Assembly: GCA_028287035.1 (NCBI GenBank)
Contig: JAQBQL010000181.1
Span: 1-64,000 of the forward strand
Length of the DNA: 64,000 nt
Source: Labilithrix sp.
Lineage (GTDB): Bacteria > Myxococcota > Polyangia > Polyangiales > Polyangiaceae
Direction of reading: 5' to 3'
A program made the translations under genes and the position numbers. The notes below the pieces were generated by a model, which was not told where the DNA came from, did not search any database, and saw only the letters and a program-made list of their open reading frames with translations. Shown here one piece after another: positions 60,610-64,000 of this stretch. How positions within the stretch are numbered: the stretch's first letter is position 1; every line of letters begins with the position of its first letter.

Positions 60610-61671
60610 TCAGCTCTTGCCAGCGGCCTTCACGACGGCGTCGAAGATCTCGGCGTTCACCTTGCCGTCGGCCTTCAGCTTGTCGCGCGTCTCCTTGAAC
60701 TTGGCCTGCCACTGCGCCTTCTCGGCGTCGTTCGGGACGATGGCCTTCTTGTCCTTCAGCGCGCGCGTCCACGCGTCGCGGTCCATGCCGCGGATCCGGC
60801 CGGTGAGCGCCTCGCCGGCGTTCTTGCCGGTCTTCTCGAGGGCGGCCTTCGCCTGGTCGGGGAGCGAGTTGTAGACGTCCTTGTTGATGACGAGCGCGCC
60901 GATGCCGTAGCCGAGCGGCATGTCGAGGACGTGCGTGAGCTGGGGCGACCACTGCAGCTGCTCGGCCGCGACGGCCGGGGCGGTGATGACGTCGAGCGCG
61001 CCCTTGTCACGGCCCGAGAGGCCGGGAAGGATCGCCGGGACGCTGGTGGCGCGGGGCGCGGTGACGCCGACCTTCTGGAGGAAGATCGAGCCGATCGCGT
61101 CGCCCGTCACGTAGAACGTGTTGTAGGCCTTCAGCTGCTCGGGGGTGCGGATCTCCGGCTTCGCCGGGTCGCCCTTGCCGTTGTCGGGGCGGTACATGAT
61201 GTGGCTCACGCCGACGTCGCCCCAGCCGAGGATCTTGAAGCCGCCGTCGTCGATGCCCTTCTCGAGCTTCGGCTTCACGCCGGGATCGTTACGGACCTTG
61301 TCGAGCTGCTCCCAGCTGTCGAACAGGCCGGGCATCTGCATCGCGATGACGCTCGGGTAGATCGCGGAGAGGCCGGTCGCGGTGAACGCGCCGCCCGCGA
61401 GCTGCTTCGAGCGCGCCTTGCCGATCATCTCGGTCTCGTCGCCCTGCTGCGCGTTGAAGAACCAGGTGAGCTCGACGGTGTTGCCGGACTCCTCCTTGAC
61501 GGCCTTCGCCCACGCGCGGAAGACGGTGCCCCACGCGGAGTCGCGCGGCGCGAGGGTGCCGAGCTTGATCTCGACGGGCTTCTTCTCGTCGGCATGCGCC
61601 GTCGATGCGTGACCAGAGACGGCGACCATCGCGCCGAGGGCGGCGACGGAAAGAACGAACTTACGAAGCAT
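60610..61671 (-). CDS. dctP: TRAP transporter substrate-binding protein, DctP type
   Basis: The 353-residue product starts at the ATG at 61671; GGAGG lies 10 nt upstream. The signal peptide MLRKFVLSVAALGAMVAVSG ends near ASTAHA. The mature protein has the DctP fold: VEIKLGTLAPRDSAWGTVFR, FFNAQQGDETEMIGKARSKQ, IMQMPGLF-like AMQMPGLFDSWEQL, VITAPAVAAEQLQWSPQLTH and a long C-terminal helix. It binds the ligand in the periplasm and delivers it to DctQM. The ligand cannot be read from the sequence. TatT lies upstream, which suggests the lipoprotein-associated (TPAT) type of TRAP system. Confidence 0.88.
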   Translation of the reverse strand: MLRKFVLSVAALGAMVAVSGHASTAHADEKKPVEIKLGTLAPRDSAWGTVFRAWAKAVKEESGNTVELTWFFNAQQGDETEMIGKARSKQLAGGAFTATGLSAIYPSVIAMQMPGLFDSWEQLDKVRNDPGVKPKLEKGIDDGGFKILGWGDVGVSHIMYRPDNGKGDPAKPEIRTPEQLKAYNTFYVTGDAIGSIFLQKVGVTAPRATSVPAILPGLSGRDKGALDVITAPAVAAEQLQWSPQLTHVLDMPLGYGIGALVINKDVYNSLPDQAKAALEKTGKNAGEALTGRIRGMDRDAWTRALKDKKAIVPNDAEKAQWQAKFKETRDKLKADGKVNAEIFDAVVKAAGKS

Positions 61672-61788
61672 GTCCCAGGACCTCCAGGTGCGTGAGCCCA
61701 CTCTCTAGCAGAGTCGCGGGCCGTACGTTTGGACGCAGGGCCCGCGTCGTCATTCAAACGAGTGACGTTCGTGACGCGCTGCGTCCGC

Positions 61789-62727
61789 TCACTTGTTCAT
61801 GCCGAAGCCGCAGATCTCCATGGCCGGCTTCGTGAGGGCGCGCTGGGCGCGGCGCTTCGCGATGGCGTTGGTGAGACGGAGCTTCGGCTCGGGATCGTCG
61901 GAGGCGAGGATCTCGTTCAGCATCTTCTCGTAGAGCGCCTGATCGCCCTTGGCGCAGGCGTAATTCGCGTAATTGAGCTGCACGCCGAGGGCGTGGCGCT
62001 GCGTCTTCTCGAGGGCGAAGTCGAGGAGCTTCTTGGCCTCGTCGAGCTCCGCCATGCCGGAGCGCGCGTGGTAGGCGCCGAGCGTCGAGGTCGCGCCGTA
62101 CGCCATGTAGTCGGGGGCGAGCTCGCGGCTTCGCTCGAGGATCGCGACGCCGACGTAGAGCTTTGCAACGTACTCCGGCTGGTCCTTCAGGATCTGCACG
62201 CGGGCGAGCCACGCCGACCCGAGCCAGAAGAGGTTCTCGCCGTCCTCGGGCTCGTCGAGCTCCTTCTTCAGCCACGCCTTGATGGTGTCGGCGGTCTTCG
62301 TGGCGGCCTCGAAGCCCTCGGCCTTGTGGCCGATGAGCTCGATGCCGTAGCCGACCGCGCGGTCGAGGGCGAGCTTCGCGCGCTTCTTGTGGTACTCGGC
62401 AGCCTTCTCGTCGTCGGCGAGGTACGCGACGTCGTAGTCGTCGCTCGCGAACGCGTAGCCGTAGCCCGTCCAGCTCTTCGTGAGGAGGAAGAGCGCGTCC
62501 TCGTTGTCCGGGGCGAGCCGGTGCATGCCCTCGAACTGCATGACGCCCGCCGACGCGGCGACCCGCGCGAGCTCGTAGTCGCCGATGGTCTCGGCGGCGC
62601 CGGCCCCGACGCGCGTGCTCGCGATCGTCTGGTTCAGCATGATCTTCTTGATGCAGCCCGAGGACCCGAGGGCGAGGGCGCCGAGCAAGAGAGAAGAGAA
62701 GGTCGAGGCAAGCATCGTACGGAGCAT
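61789..62727 (-). CDS. tatT: TRAP transporter TatT component (T component), lipoprotein
   Basis: The 312-residue product starts at 62727, after GGGAGG; an ATG at 62715 is the alternative. It has a lipobox-like SSGC near residue 25 and then TPR-like helix pairs: FEGMHRLAPDNEDALFLLTK, AKLALDRAVGYGIELIGHKA, FWLGSAWLARVQILKD, VAILERSRELAPDYMAYGAT and GVQLNYANYACAKGDQALYE. This is the TatT family (T component of TRAP transporters, first seen in Treponema), whose members form a periplasmic trimer that holds the substrate-binding protein. Its place 117 nt upstream of dctP supports that role. It may also share a transcript with the HEAT-repeat gene 50 nt upstream. Confidence 0.88.
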   Translation of the reverse strand: MLRTMLASTFSSLLLGALALGSSGCIKKIMLNQTIASTRVGAGAAETIGDYELARVAASAGVMQFEGMHRLAPDNEDALFLLTKSWTGYGYAFASDDYDVAYLADDEKAAEYHKKRAKLALDRAVGYGIELIGHKAEGFEAATKTADTIKAWLKKELDEPEDGENLFWLGSAWLARVQILKDQPEYVAKLYVGVAILERSRELAPDYMAYGATSTLGAYHARSGMAELDEAKKLLDFALEKTQRHALGVQLNYANYACAKGDQALYEKMLNEILASDDPEPKLRLTNAIAKRRAQRALTKPAMEICGFGMNK

Positions 62728-62777
62728 CGGCCTCCCGTCGTACAGGGACGAAAGTGATGGTGTCAACGACGCGGCGG

Positions 62778-64000
62778 TCAGCGGCGCGCGGCGACCAGGA
62801 TGGTGCAGGCGGCGCGCGTGCGGACGCTCACGTCGGCGTCGGCGAGGAGCACCGCGGCGCGGCCGGGTCGGCCGAGGGCGGCGAGCGCCGAGGCGGCGGC
62901 GAGGCGGCGCGACGGCTCGGGGGACGCGAGGTCACGCTCGATCCACGCCTGGATGCGGAGATCGCCGGCATACGCGAGGGCGAGCCGGGCGCGCGTGGCG
63001 GTCTCGAGGGCGCGCCCGTCGACGTTGCCGCCGAGGCCCTGGCCGGCGAGCGCCTCGAGGTCCTTGATGGCCGCGTCATGGTCGGGCTTCGACTCGAGCA
63101 GGCGGGCGAGGGCGGGGACGCGGACGTCGCCGTCGTCGTCGTGGGCCGCCTTGCGGAGCGCCTCGAGCTCGGCGCCGGTGACGCGCGCCGACGCGATGGC
63201 GTGCGAGCGATCGCGCCGTGAGCCCTCGGCGATGGTCCGCGCGAGCAGCGCCGAGGCCGACGCGGCGAGCTCCTTGTCGCCGCTCCGCGAGCGCACCACG
63301 ACCGCGGCGGCGGCGATCGCGCCAGGGCCGCGGCCGGCCGCGAGCTCGACGCGGAGCGCCTCGCGGCCGCCGCTCTCGAAGACCGGCGAGAACGACCAGG
63401 CGACCGCCACGTCCTCGCGGATGGCGTCGTCGCCGGCCGTCCACAGATCGCGCAGGCGATTGGCCTGCGTCGCGGCGCGCGCCCGGTCGCCGCTCTCGCG
63501 CAGGATGGCAGTCGCCGCGCGGACCGCCTCGTTGCGGAGGAGCGGCTCGGGATCGACGCGGGCCGTCTCGAAGAGCACGTCGAGATCGCCGGCGTCGCGG
63601 GCATCGGCGGCGGCGCGGATCGCGCTGCGCCGCACGCGCGGGCTCGGGTCGAGCATGGCGGCGCGGCGCTTCGGGGCGTCGTCGCCGCGGTGGAGCGTGC
63701 GGGTCGCGACGGCGCGCCAGCGATCGTCGCCGTCGGAGAGGTAGTCGCGCGCGCTGCCCTCGCCGAGCTTGCCGTCCTCGAGGCGGAGAAGCGCGGCCTC
63801 GGCGCCGGCGCCGTCGTGCTTCTTCATGCGGTCGCCGAGCGCGTCGTCGATCTCGGGCGCGCAGGCGAGTGACTCGCGGATGCGCGCGGTCGCCGCCGCG
63901 TCGTCCTTCGCGGTCGCGATCTCGCGTGTCGCGACCGCCTCGGCCAGGTCCGCGGCCTCCGACGTGCCGAGCGTGCCGCGCTGGTGCTTCGGCTGGATCT
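62778..64000 (-). CDS. HEAT-repeat protein, N-terminus outside the window
   Basis: The frame is open from the right edge of the window (no stop in the codons read from 63998 back to 63828) and ends at 62778, so the N-terminus is missing. The visible 406 residues form alpha-helical repeats of about 30 residues, each with a pattern such as D.S.VRRSAIRAAADARDAG, DPEPLLRNEAVRAATAILRE and DGDVRVPALARLLESKPDHD. This matches HEAT/PBS-lyase-type repeats, which act as protein scaffolds. Charged Asp and Arg residues line the repeats. No catalytic domain is seen. It lies 50 nt upstream of tatT and may be transcribed with it. Confidence 0.82.
   Translation of the reverse strand, partial: IQPKHQRGTLGTSEAADLAEAVATREIATAKDDAAATARIRESLACAPEIDDALGDRMKKHDGAGAEAALLRLEDGKLGEGSARDYLSDGDDRWRAVATRTLHRGDDAPKRRAAMLDPSPRVRRSAIRAAADARDAGDLDVLFETARVDPEPLLRNEAVRAATAILRESGDRARAATQANRLRDLWTAGDDAIREDVAVAWSFSPVFESGGREALRVELAAGRGPGAIAAAAVVVRSRSGDKELAASASALLARTIAEGSRRDRSHAIASARVTGAELEALRKAAHDDDGDVRVPALARLLESKPDHDAAIKDLEALAGQGLGGNVDGRALETATRARLALAYAGDLRIQAWIERDLASPEPSRRLAAASALAALGRPGRAAVLLADADVSVRTRAACTILVAARR

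Noticed and set aside
1..64000. tRNA, rRNA, insertion sequences or integrases marking island borders
   Set aside because: I looked for TPsiC-arm-like sequences, transposase or integrase motifs and flanking direct repeats and found none that hold up by eye; a tRNA scan would be needed to exclude a diverged tRNA.

Overview
The window is GC-rich (roughly 70% in most genes) and reads like a chromosome segment of a myxobacterium (Myxococcota, probably Polyangia). Evidence: many lipoproteins with Asp/Ala/Gly/Ser-rich linkers behind the lipobox (LamG, DUF1554-like, RCC1, kelch, DUF1565-like families), a MYXO-CTERM-like C-terminus at 6581-7006, and no rRNA, tRNA, insertion sequence or CRISPR array that I could recognise. 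Genes are dense, and neighbours on one strand repeatedly overlap by 4 nt (ATGA or GTGA). At least ten start codons lie 4-8 nt behind a TANNNT hexamer, which suggests frequent leaderless transcription.

Layout. 1-8.9 kb: core and accessory genes (lipoproteins, a HIT hydrolase, a YghU-type glutathione transferase, an NmrA-like oxidoreductase, a MerR regulator, a Uma2 nuclease, membrane proteins). 9.0-16.0 kb: a defence block with a PLD-helicase-DUF3427 protein broken by one missing base, divergent from a McrB-like AAA ATPase coupled to a PD-(D/E)XK protein. 16.2-24.8 kb: two glycine-rich beta-helix-like lipoproteins (a third paralogue ends at the left edge), a papain-fold toxin with two tandem Imm35-like immunity genes, an orphan histidine kinase and unknown genes, including a 45-residue one. 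24.8-40.1 kb: a second, larger defence island with an MmeI-like DNA methyltransferase followed 15 nt later by a zinc-ribbon/SNF2-helicase/Rrp8-methyltransferase fusion, then McrBC, a NucS-like nuclease and a fused ATPase-DUF4435 protein like single-gene PARIS. 40.6-44.2 kb: three tandem DUF1554-like lipoproteins and an RCC1-repeat lipoprotein. 44.3-50.4 kb: an AddAB-type helicase-nuclease pair. 50.5-57.7 kb: a kelch lipoprotein, unknown proteins, an Hsp20 and a DUF2243 membrane protein. 57.7-62.7 kb: a TRAP transporter (DctM, DctQ, DctP) with a TatT component. The right edge cuts a HEAT-repeat gene.

The most unusual item is the two-gene unit at 25964-32443. An MmeI-family methyltransferase, whose N-terminal nuclease motif looks degenerate, is coupled to a helicase whose C-terminus closely resembles the eukaryotic rRNA methyltransferase Rrp8. 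I know of no described defence system with this composition. All assignments come from reading motifs; no database search was run.
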